64,000 nt of DNA from Mimachlamys varia (lineage: Eukaryota; Mollusca; Bivalvia; Pectinida; Pectinidae), in contig OX392529.1 in NCBI GenBank assembly GCA_947623455.1, positions 51,107,186-51,171,185 of the forward strand, given 5' to 3'. The notes under the pieces were generated by a model that saw only the letters and a list, made by a program, of their open reading frames with translations, did no database searches and was not told where the DNA came from. The number at the start of each line of letters is the position of its first letter. Position 1 is the first letter of the stretch. Of the stretch, positions 32,781-44,700 are shown piece by piece. The translations under genes and the position numbers were made by a program.

Positions 32781-35700
32781 CTGTAAAAGGAATATGTGTT
32801 ACCGTTAATTCTGTCTTAACAAATGAATGTTACCAAACGTTAATAGAAATAGGAGTTATCGAAAAACAGGTTCCCCACACTCCTTCGCTTGATTAGGAAT
32901 CCCTACAAAAACAGGGGAATGGGGTACGTAAAAGCTGACAAACTAAGCTACCAAACACGTGGCTCTTTTAAAGTAACTATTATTATTGTTATCTATGGTC
33001 ATTTTGTTACAATTTGTCTTTGATTGTTATTAAAATCACGGCTCTTATCGCTTCTAATGTTATTACAGTGGATTCCACTTGAATCACCCCTGTTAATATC
33101 ACATTTCTCTTTATATCATGTTTTTCCAAATCACCAATTTTTCCTGTTTTTTTTTTTTTAATATGATGGATTATGAGGTGAATTCCTCTTAGTATCATGT
33201 TTTTAACCAATCACAAAAAATATCCAGAAAACGAAGGCATTTCTATTGACTTCAGATAAACTTTGCATAAAATACATCGACGTATTGTATAAAAATAAGA
33301 AAAAAACAAACAGAATTTTTTTTAATGAAATAATGTTATCTATAGAGTGAAACGTCTTCATAATTATGTACATTAAACAGCTTACTTTTAGTTATGGAGA
33401 TTGGAAATGCACTAGATTTAGTTTTGAAACATGTTTCTTTTAATGTCACATTCCTGTTAATATCATTTTTGTCTGACAAATGCAACATGATATAAAGAGG
33501 AATGCACTATATCATTAATTTTGTAAATGTCATTACTATTTTCAAAAAAATAAATTATACATTATACTGTAAATGTCACGTATTGTGCTATTTTCATTAC
33601 AATAGTTAATGTCATATTATGTTTTTGTCATTTTGTTGTTAATTTATTTAAAATTCCGTCAAAGACTTTAATACTGCTAATTTCATAAACGTCTCTCAAT
33701 GTCTTTTGTTCTTTTATTGTCATTACTAATCTTGATGTCATTGAATTATGTAATCATCTTTATTTCGGTTAATGTCATTGATTCTGCTATTATCTTGTGT
33801 ATTTCGGTTAATGTCATTGATTCTGCTATTATCTTGTGTATTTCGGTTAATGTCATTGATTCTGCTATCATCATCTTTATTTCGGTTAATGTCATTGATT
33901 CTGCTATCATCATCTTTATTTCGGTTAATGTCATTGATTCTGCTATCATCATCTTTATTTCGGTTAATGTCATTGATTCTGCTATTATCTTGTGTATTTC
34001 GGTTAATGTCATTGATTCTGCTATCATCATCTTTATTTCGGTTAATGTCATTGATTCTGCTATCATCATCTTTATTTCGGTTAATGTCATTGATTCTGCT
34101 ATCATCATCTTTATTTCGGTTAATGTCATTGATTCTGCTATTATCTTGTGTATTTCGGTTAATGTCATTGATTCTGCTATTATCTTGTGTTATTTGTTCA
34201 GTTAATGTTATTAATTCTGTAATTATCACCTTATGCTTGTTAATGTCATTCATTTTGTTGTCTTCTTTATTACAATAAACGTCATTAATTTTGTTTTTAA
34301 CTTTATTTATGTTTATGTCATTAGTTATTTTATTGTTAAAAATTCTGTTATCATCTTTATTACTGTTTTTGTCATTAACATTACCGCTTTTCCTATATTG
34401 GTGTATAGCTTATACTTCGTTGCTGTATAATCTTATAATTGTTAATCATTAATAAACACTCTGTTTATTATTCTTACCGCAGGTGGGTCAGACGATGATT
34501 TTGACAGAGTCGATGGTAAACTTAGTGAACGCCTCATCTTCAAAAGTTGACGAACAGTGACCTGTAATTAAAAAAAACATTTAATTGAAAATATCGAATA
34601 AGTACATTATCTTCTCAATAGTTGTAATTTTTGCAATGATTCAGAACCGAATACAGTAAACACTTTTTAACAACTCTCCGGAGACCAAAGAAATTAAGTT
34701 TGTTAAAGGCATCGTTCTTAATACGTGTATAACCTACAAATGATAGAGCGCTGGGTGGGGAATGAAAACAACACTACATTAAACCTCACCTGTGGTTGGT
34801 ATTTGGCTTTAAAAGCCGCCTCGCAGTCCGTGTCCGACTTGTCTTTGGTGGAAATCATCATCACATCCACTCTAGCACAGGCACCTTCAGGACAGTTCCT
34901 CAGCCATAATGAATCGGGTGAGAATGAACTGGTGGTCATCAGTTTCACAAACAGGACGCTGATTGTGATAAAAGGGGGCAAAAGTAAAAACAAAAACAAA
35001 AAACAAAAAACAAAAACAGAGATTATCAAAGCGTCAACAAAACCATGATCCGAACTCAAAAACGATTAAACTAGGGGCAAAATATGAACAAAGGAAATAT
35101 TTACATGGAGACCTTCGTAAAATTACAAGATATTAAGGCCAGGTGTCCCGGAAGAATTAGCGTTTTCTGCTTTATCGTCGACACCAGTCATGTAAAATAT
35201 ATAAATGTATACTTAGGGAAATTGGTGCAAGGAGGTATAATTGTATTTGGCTCTAAAACAGCATTAACGTGAGGGGAATCGATTTAAACGTATTGGTGAA
35301 AACCGACATTTATTTGTCGTATAAACAGCATAAAAGTATATTGTGGAAAACAGTATAAATTGTGCTGTAGTTACAATTATCAATGTGTGGTATGGTAAAA
35401 ACTATAAAGGTACATTGTGGTAAACAGTATAAATATGTGTCGTTGTATAAAGAAGATACTGTATATCGCTATAAACAGTATAAATATATGTCATAATGAA
35501 CAGTACCAATATACAAATATGTCGTGTTTAAAAGTATGAATATATGGTCTTGGAAGCAGTATATATGTGTATTGTGGTAAATGATATAAATAGGTGTTGT
35601 GATAAACAGTACAAATGTGCGTTGGGTAAACAGTATAAATGTATGTCGTGTAAAACACTATAAATGTACGGTGTGGTAAACACTATAATTGTACGGTGTG

Positions 35701-38700
35701 GTAAACAGTATAAATGTACGGTGTGGTAAACAGTATAAATGTACGGTGTGGTAAACAGTACAAATGTATGTCGTGGTAAACACTATAAATGTATGTCGTG
35801 GTAAACAGTATAAATGTACGGTGTGGTAAACAGTACAAATGTATGTCGTGGTAAACACTATAAATGTATGTCGTGGTAAACAGTATAAATGTACGGTGTG
35901 GTAAACAGTATAAATGTATGTCGTGGTAAACACTATAAATGTACGGTGTGGTAAACAGTATAAATATACGGTGTGGTAAACAGTATAAATGTATGTTGTG
36001 GTAAACACTATAAATGTACGGTGTGGTAAACAGTATAAATGTATGTCGTGTAAAACACTATAAATGTACGGTGTGGTAAACACTATAATTGTACGGTGTG
36101 GTAAACAGTATAAATGTACGGTGTGGTAAACAGTATAAATGTACGGTGTGGTAAACACTTTAAATGTATGTCGTGGTAAACACTATAAATGTATGTCGTG
36201 GTAAACACTATAAATGTACGGTGTGGTAAACAGTATAAATGTACGGTGTGGTAAACAGTATAAATGTATGTCGTGGTAAACACTATAAATGTACGGTGTG
36301 GTAAACAGTATAAATATACGGTGTGGTAAACAGTATAAATGTATGTTGTGGTAAACACTATAAATGTACGGTGTGGTAAACACTATAAATGTATGTCGTG
36401 GTAAACACTATAAATGTACGGTGTGGTAAACAGTATAAATGTATGTTGTGGTAAACACTATAAATGTACGGTGTGGTAAACACTATAAATGTATGTCGTG
36501 GTAAACACTATAAATGTATGTCGTGGTAAACACTTTAAATGTACGGTGTGGTAAACTGTATAAATGTATGTCGTGGTAAACAGTATAAATGTATGTCGTG
36601 GTAAACACTATAAATGTATTTCGTGGTAAACACTTTGAATGTACGGTGTGGTAAACTGTATAAATTTATGTCGTGGTAAACAGTATAAATGTATGTCGTG
36701 GTAAACAGTATAAATGTACGGTGTGGTAAACAGTATAAATGTACGGTGTGGTAAACAGTATAAATGTACGGTGTGGTAAACACTATAAATGTATGTCGTG
36801 GTAAACACTATAAATGTATGTCGTGGTAAACACTTTAAATGTACGGTGTGGTAAACTGTATAAATGTATGTCGTGGTAAACACTATAAATGTACGGTGTG
36901 GTAAACAGTATAAATATATGCCGTGGTAAACACTTTAAATGTACGGTGTGGTAAACAGTATAAATGCATGTTGTGGTAAACAGCATAAACGTATGTTGCG
37001 GTAAGTAATATAAGTATATACAAACCCTGAGTCACCATCGAGGAAATATTTGGTTCCTGAAGTATCCGACTTGAGCGCATCCAGGCTTGCTACAGAAGAT
37101 GCCGTCTTCCGGTTTGGGGTATTCGTTTTAAGCTTGAATGACACGTCCTTTGGAACACATACACCGATAATAACGTTTTCCCCACTGTAAATTACAAAAA
37201 TAGAAAAAAAAACATTTTGTGAATGTCATATTAAAACATGGAAACAACACGTAACGTTATTATCATCATTATAATTTGGTGTTGATAAACATGCACACCG
37301 CATTACAAATTAATTAGCGAACAACAGGCAACTTTTTTACAACAAATGTAAACAAGTTTCATTTGCTTTTTTAAACGGAAAACAAAAGATAATGCTCGTG
37401 ATTTTTTAATAAAATAATTCACAAAAGTGAAAACCTTTGACATAGTGGTACATTGTATGTGTCGTTTCTTTGACTTGTATACGTACCTCTGCATTCCCAA
37501 TCCTGTCAATGAAAAGCCTGGTGGGATTTTGGAATTGAATTTGACTAAGTACATGTAGGAATCACCTAGGATCACATTGAATGCACTTGTCGCTCCAAAC
37601 ATGTCTGACGTCATTCTGTTGTTTGTGACGTCATCAGATCTCATCATTGTCACAGACTTTTCTTTTATTCCTCTTATAACGACCTGATAACAAGGGAAAA
37701 AATAAGCTGTATTTTTCGCAGGCAAGTGTTTCTAATTTCATTCTGCTAACTGCAATATTTATCTACATTTTAATAAATAGCACTTTGTCGCAGGTACGGT
37801 TTAAAACAAGCGAATACAAAAAATAAAGTGTACCCTCGTAATATCGCCACCTATAGTCTTGGGATATTGTGGCAGTATAACGAGGGTGACAATAAGAAAT
37901 TTGTTTCGTGAAATTGTATTACACATTATATTACCGACGTTTAATTAAATACAAGTTGAGCAATAGACATATTTCATAATCTACATTTTTCATAAATCCG
38001 ATTTCTCATTGATATCCATTTGCTGTATTCCACCTGTTATTATCTGTCAAACTTTATGCGAAAATATTCGGCCCATGATCTAATAGTACATGCTTTCGTC
38101 TTGGAATGTAGTGACTTCCTAGTTTGACCTTGGCAATATTTAATGAAACTAAATCCGACTGAAGGACAAAAACATACTCAACAACATTCTACTGTAAACC
38201 AATTTTCTTCCGCGTGTGATTTACTATCGCGAATCTCGCGATCAGAAAAAATTCACGAAAGTTAATCGTCGCGAATTATGATATGAAAGACTTGCTTGAT
38301 AATATTTTTGGGTCTCGTAAATGCCCTGCGGCAAGCTGACCTGTCGTAGCTGAATTTGCAATCGGGAATGGGGCTCCTTACAGGGTTTTCAATAAGTGAA
38401 ATATTGTAAATGATCGAATTCGCGAAAGTAAATCGCCGCAAAATTGTTGTGTTACCAAAATCGCGAAAGTTAGAAGCCGCGACAAAAAGTTGGTTTACAG
38501 TATCATATACCTTTTTTAAGTTAAAACCATCAGTCAATTTGGTTTACTTAGCTCTCACCTGGCCAAAAGATTCATCGCAAACCGCCATTTTCCAAGAATC
38601 TACCAATGCACAGTTAGGGGACATGTGAAATTTCAGCGGCCGCACAACACTTGCGCCTGGTATGGACGTGACATCGCCGTTTTCGTCGTAAAATATGTCC

Positions 38701-41700
38701 ACTTTTACAGTGTCTAGACTCTCTGATATGTCTGTCGTCCCCTGAATGACTCTGTTGCCCTCAGAACTCTTCAACAAGCCAAAACAAATTTCAAAACAAC
38801 AATGGAGAAACCGATGTCATTTTGACAGCGCGAAAACAAAACAAAATCATACGCGCAATTATAATATTATATAAATATATATATTATATTTGGGGTCACA
38901 AATGAAAAATCGTACATACGTTGTATTGCTTTCAACACGTTTATTCTATATCCATGGAATGTGTGTATGAATATTATATCAAAAAGCGAAATAAAAATAA
39001 AAATCCATTTGAAGAAATATCATTGTAATTAAATGATAAAATTACAACTTCTTTCAAACTTTTTAAACATTGAACATACAATTACGCTGCCTATAAACGT
39101 TGCATTGAAAGATGATGCCGTCTATATAGGTAAAGATAATAGCGCCACCTAGAGGGCTGCGTTTAATCATAATACATGTTACCGTTAAACGTTATAATGC
39201 TTCCTTCATTAATGATAATGTTGCCTTCATAAATGCTTTTGAAGATAATAAGACCGCCTTTACGGCTTCCTGTAGAATATTATAAGACTCTTTCATGACC
39301 AGGGATGTAAGATAGGGAAATTCCACCCGAGGGGCCATATTTGGGAAAAACCTGAGGATTTGCCGAGGGTTTTGCCAAATTTTGCCCCGATGGTGGAATT
39401 TGGAGAAAAAGACACTTTCATGACCAAAGATGTAAGATAGGGAAATTCCACCTGAGGGGTTTTCAAATTTGGTAAAACCCGATGCTTTGCCGAGGGTTTT
39501 GCCAAATTTGAAAAAACCCGAGGGTGGAATTTCCCCATCTTACACCTTAGGTCATGAAAGTGCCTTTTTCTCCCATATAAACTAGCCGAATAAGCTCAAA
39601 AACTATGAAAATACGTTTTGACTGGCTACCATTTTGAAATTTTTCCTTGAGCTTTTTTGACGAAAACAAATAAGACAGCGAGATTAACCATACCCTATAT
39701 TTGCAAACGTCCTTTGCGCAGAAAAATTGCCTATAAGGCTGACCTTAGATAATAACACTGCCTTAAATGAAAAAAAAACATTACCTATAACACTGATTGT
39801 ATAGATCATAACACTGCCCTAAATGAAATATAACGCTGATTGTATAGATCATAATACTACCTTTAATGAAAAAAAGATTGCCTATAACGCTGACTTTAGA
39901 TCATAACACTGCCTTTATTGACAATTAGTATGCCTATAACACTGCCTTGTACGATTACGCGGGCTTTGTAGATGATAACACCTTCTTTCAAATTTAAATC
40001 TCTCAATAGCATATACAATTCTTTTCAAAAGAACGCTTGGTGAGTGACAAAATGACGCGAAATAAAACATATTTTGTTGGTCCATCCAATGTTATTTAGT
40101 TGTATCATCGATATGTACTCTTTAAATGCATATGCCAATTTGGATGGACTTATAAAGATCGAAATATTTATCCGTAATTATCAAGATGCGGATGCATTGT
40201 GTCATTGCCACATTTTTGAAGCATATTCTAATTATTTATCATGATAGAATTTTAATAGAGACATTATCTCCCAGACGGAAAGTTATCTAACTATTACAAT
40301 GAAACAAGACATGCGCAGGGTCAATTTGCTTACGTCATCGAAGCCGAAGCCGATGTTTCGGAACGTGTTCCTTGGAGACCTAAACCTGTTTGGTTTTGAT
40401 GAAAAGGTCACTGCGCCGGTAGAGTAGGGTGCCGTACTGAGGAAACCGTCGAACCATACATTATCTGCCAGAACAGGCCCTGCCCCAAGTACCAGGCCGA
40501 CACGAGGGAGGTTCCTGGAGGGGTATCGACAGAATAAATTATCACATGATTTCAAGCAATTGTTTCCTTTGGAGGACAACTCCACCAAAAAAGTTAACTG
40601 CATTAGCGGAAATTTATGCGGTATGAAGAATCTTGTAGTTTTGGATTTTATCATAAGTTGAGATGATAAGAGCGAATTTAACCACTATTATAATATTTCT
40701 GTATCTATTAAAGTCCCAATATACGTAACTTCAGGGATTTTTTCAGGATTCTGAAAATTGTGAAAAAAATTCCAGTTGATAACCATGCAAAAATAAGTCT
40801 TAAACGAAGTAAACCTTAGCGGTAACTAACAATCAACTCTTGACAGAAAATTTCAAAGAATTGAAAATAATTCCGGTGTGGCCCACTTCAACAACAAGTC
40901 GAAGTTAGAAGACAGTTCAACATGGAAACGTGTTTACAAATACCTGTTTACAAATTGCTGATATCAGTTAATCTTAACTACATTTATAAATATATAAATA
41001 TATAAGTTATTAGGCTTGATTTTCGCCGAAAAATACGTATAATGGGCCTTTAATAATAAATGTATACAATTGCATGTTAAGCTGTTAAACAGACTCCTTA
41101 ACCATTTGAACATGTCAATACATCCTCATTACAATCCGTTGAAAGAAACACAATGCAAAAATAAAATACGCGATAATTTCCACGTTTACAGTAAGTCGTA
41201 GTGCTAATTATGGAAGTCACAAATAAAAATATAATTATTGGTATTCTAAAAATAAATATATGCTCTTATCAAATAAAATGAAAATCTTTTTAACAATAGT
41301 TGCAGCCGCCAATTAAATATATGTTCTTATCAAACAAAATATCATGTTGAAAATCTTTTTAACAATGGTCGTACTACGAAATTTGCTTATATCACTATTC
41401 GACAACATTGATGCTAAATAACTAACATGCAGTTATACATTATTAACATACATAACGATGGATCTTACGGTTCTTCCACATCTGGTAGAGATCGGTCAAG
41501 CGTGTCCGATGATTCTCCTTTGTTGTCAGAATCTCCAATAATCACCGAGTTTATCACCGACTGACCGTTATCAAATCTGAAGAAATACACGAATTAATTC
41601 ATCAAATTAAATGTGGAAAATACAATATGAGCTTGAAGCTCTCTGTTTCGAATTAAAGACATTCAATAAAATTGTTCTTGGCTGTGTAATAAACTCTCCC

Positions 41701-44700
41701 TTTGATCATTTGTTTAACTATAACATATTTAATATATCAGGAATATGGAAAATTATTGTTAGGTCATTAGGCGTTTATCGAAAATATAAAGGTTTTGAAA
41801 TTGGGCGGTTAAGGAACTCCTTTAGATTTTCCATAAAAAAGAAAATTGCATTTGAAAAGCCAGACAAAAATAGGTAGGTATTATCGAAATTTTCAAATAC
41901 TGTGTCAAATAAATTTTTAAGTCCTATATTTTGATAATATTAAAAGATAAATTCAAAGTTCGAAGGAGATGCACGTTAATTTCAAAACAAATATGCACAT
42001 TTCGTACAGATAATATGTATTCTTCCAAAATTATTTCTGTTAAATACAATCTTTACCTTCTCAACGATAAACCAACCGGGCTGTCAGCAAACCTTCAGGA
42101 AATAAAGAACAATTAAGAAACTTGGCAGAATGATATATTTACATGACTTTAAACAGCTACATGTAACATGAACAAATATTAGGTTTGTGATCTAACTTCA
42201 CTGTATATCATAAACTCCTGTTCCTTCTTACAATGTTACACCGCCCTGTTATTAAATTGCAATTCCCTTCTTTTTATGTATAATCATATTTAAAATACGT
42301 TCTTAAACTCATTTAGTTTTAATTCTGTTATGTAACTGTTTTTTCAACAACAACAAAAGTGTGTTGGCATTTTAAAAACGTAGAATACACTCTTCTACTC
42401 CAGATCTCATTCTATAAAATGTATGACGTCAGAATATAAGACAGCAGATGTATATACACTGTATGTGATAGTAGATTATTTAAATAGTACTTACGATGAG
42501 TCTTTTATTTGTATAAGTCCTCCACGTAAAACAGCATTTCTCTTACAGTTCTTGTATGCTGTTAAAGAAATCATAAATTTCTCACCTGCATAGCGGCGTG
42601 CTTGTATCATATCATAATTAATAATAATGATATTTTTAGAATCGTATATACTGCTTTATCACAACCTAGATCTTATGTCGCCTCAAGCGATTCACAAATT
42701 ATTATTCGTTGTTAAAGGGCCGTTGCAACCAGATAATATTGTTCTCATATCCGTTGGGAGTATACAGTCGGTGCTGCAATTTTGGCGCTCACAGCTTGAT
42801 GTTTAATACAATAACACTACCTAATTTGTAATTAATTCTTACCTGTTATTCGGTTAAACTCCACTAGTTTAGGCTCGGACTCTTCGTCCAGAGGATCTAC
42901 CAATGGGTTGTACTGGTTATTGTTACTTAACTCGGTACCGTCCTGGTCAAGTCGCTGGTCAAACCTCAGCCCGTCCTAAGATAGAGATAGAAAAACAATA
43001 TGCATTTCTATCAAACGTGTTCGTACTCTGTGACCCCGGACTGAATCGGTTATTAATACAAATGTAAATGTATAAATGTTTATTTTGTATAATGAGGATA
43101 AATATAACTCACCTTCATTCTGATTATTAGTAAATATGTCTTATAAAGAGTATATCTTATTTATAAAAATATACAAGCGAGATTAAACATGTGACTTGAA
43201 AATATACCCATAGAAGTATGATAAGATACATTGTTACATTATCTATTTATAGAAAATGTGTCATGTATTTTTTTTATTTTTTTTTTTTGTTCTGGTATCA
43301 AAAGAAATATATAATAAATTCTATAAAACTTTGTTTCATATATGTTTTTTTCCGTTTTTTTACTAGTTTTAACACATTCAATATCTTACATATTTATTAT
43401 GATATTTAAAATCTTGTTATTTAAAGATGAACCCAACAACACGCACTTGCTTGTGCTTTCCGTTTTTAATTTAGTACATGTATTACGTAGATACAGTATG
43501 CCGAAAAAAAGTTACACTCGTCAGTGATGATAATGGCCAACAATTGTGATGTTTGCTAAGCTACTATACAAGCAGAAGGGTCAGGTGCGTAAAACCCCTT
43601 TATTTCATGAATTCATAAAAAAAATATTACTGTGTTATTTCAACCATAGCATACTCAAATGAGATAACTGTGGCCATCAAGGCTCTAGCAAACCTCGGGG
43701 AGTAAGACAACTACAAACAGAGTATACCACCTTGTATCCTGAAAGATTATCCTAACACACACACATGTAATAGATACAGTATGCCTAGAAAAGGAATAAC
43801 AGCTGTAACATGTACTCATAATATAACATACCAATCGGTTGGAGTGTACCACATTGTTACTGAACTTCGTGATGGCGGTATGTCTGGCCTCCCCGAACTG
43901 CATATACCCCTTCCCATTGGACGGTCCCATTGGCTCTTCCGGAAACACGTACCATATGCCATGTCCCTGAAATAATTAAAAACTATCAATTAAAACCTAC
44001 ACAATTTGAAAATGATGTCGATTTTTATTTTTAAAATACTAAAAGCACGTAATTGGTTCGTTGAGTCACAATGCAGCAACACATAGTGTTTTTTTCAATT
44101 TGAAAGACATGTCGCTGAATTCCATTTCGTTCATCCAGTTAGTTTATAAGGTAAAATATCGAACTAAAGTGAGCTATCTAACTACGATGAACTATCTAAC
44201 TTGGATGTATTGTAATATATAGCTGATAACTGTACAATGAAGTATATCTAACAACGGCGAAGTATATAATAATAATATATTCTACATTGTATGTATCTAA
44301 TATTCATTCATGTAGTAATTTAAGCGATATTCTTTCAAATGCAGTACTTTTAATGCATCCGTGCTATTTGCTAGCCTCTCTTAATTATTTAACAGTGTCC
44401 TTTGTCACGTGGTGTATGTACATTTATATGTACTAATATTGACATGGCGGGTGTCGTCTATGAAGCAGAAAACTCTAACTCTTCCGAAACGCCTGATATT
44501 ATTCTCTAGTACTTTTACAAGGGTCTCCATGTAAAGCTTTCCTTTGTTCATATTTTCCCTTTAGTTTTATCAGTTTTGAGTTCGGATAATAATTTTGTTG
44601 ACACTTTTGGTTTTGCTTGTTTTTTACAATGTATAGTATATGCGAAAGGTGAGACTCTTAAAAAATATCTATCTGTATTAGGTCGATAGCAGCACAGCAG

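Noticed and set aside
33699..34278. Four overlapping ORFs with 13-aa repeats
   Set aside because: By-product of the 39-bp minisatellite in the last intron of gene B. No start context, domain or conservation evidence.
35658..36986. Series of ORFs with TTPYIYTVYHTVHLYCLPHR-type repeats
   Set aside because: Reading of the 25-bp minisatellite. Seventy-five bases make a 25-aa period. Intronic.
35310..36995. Could the regular 25-bp array be a CRISPR array?
   Set aside because: Units are contiguous with no unique spacers, and the context is a eukaryotic intron.
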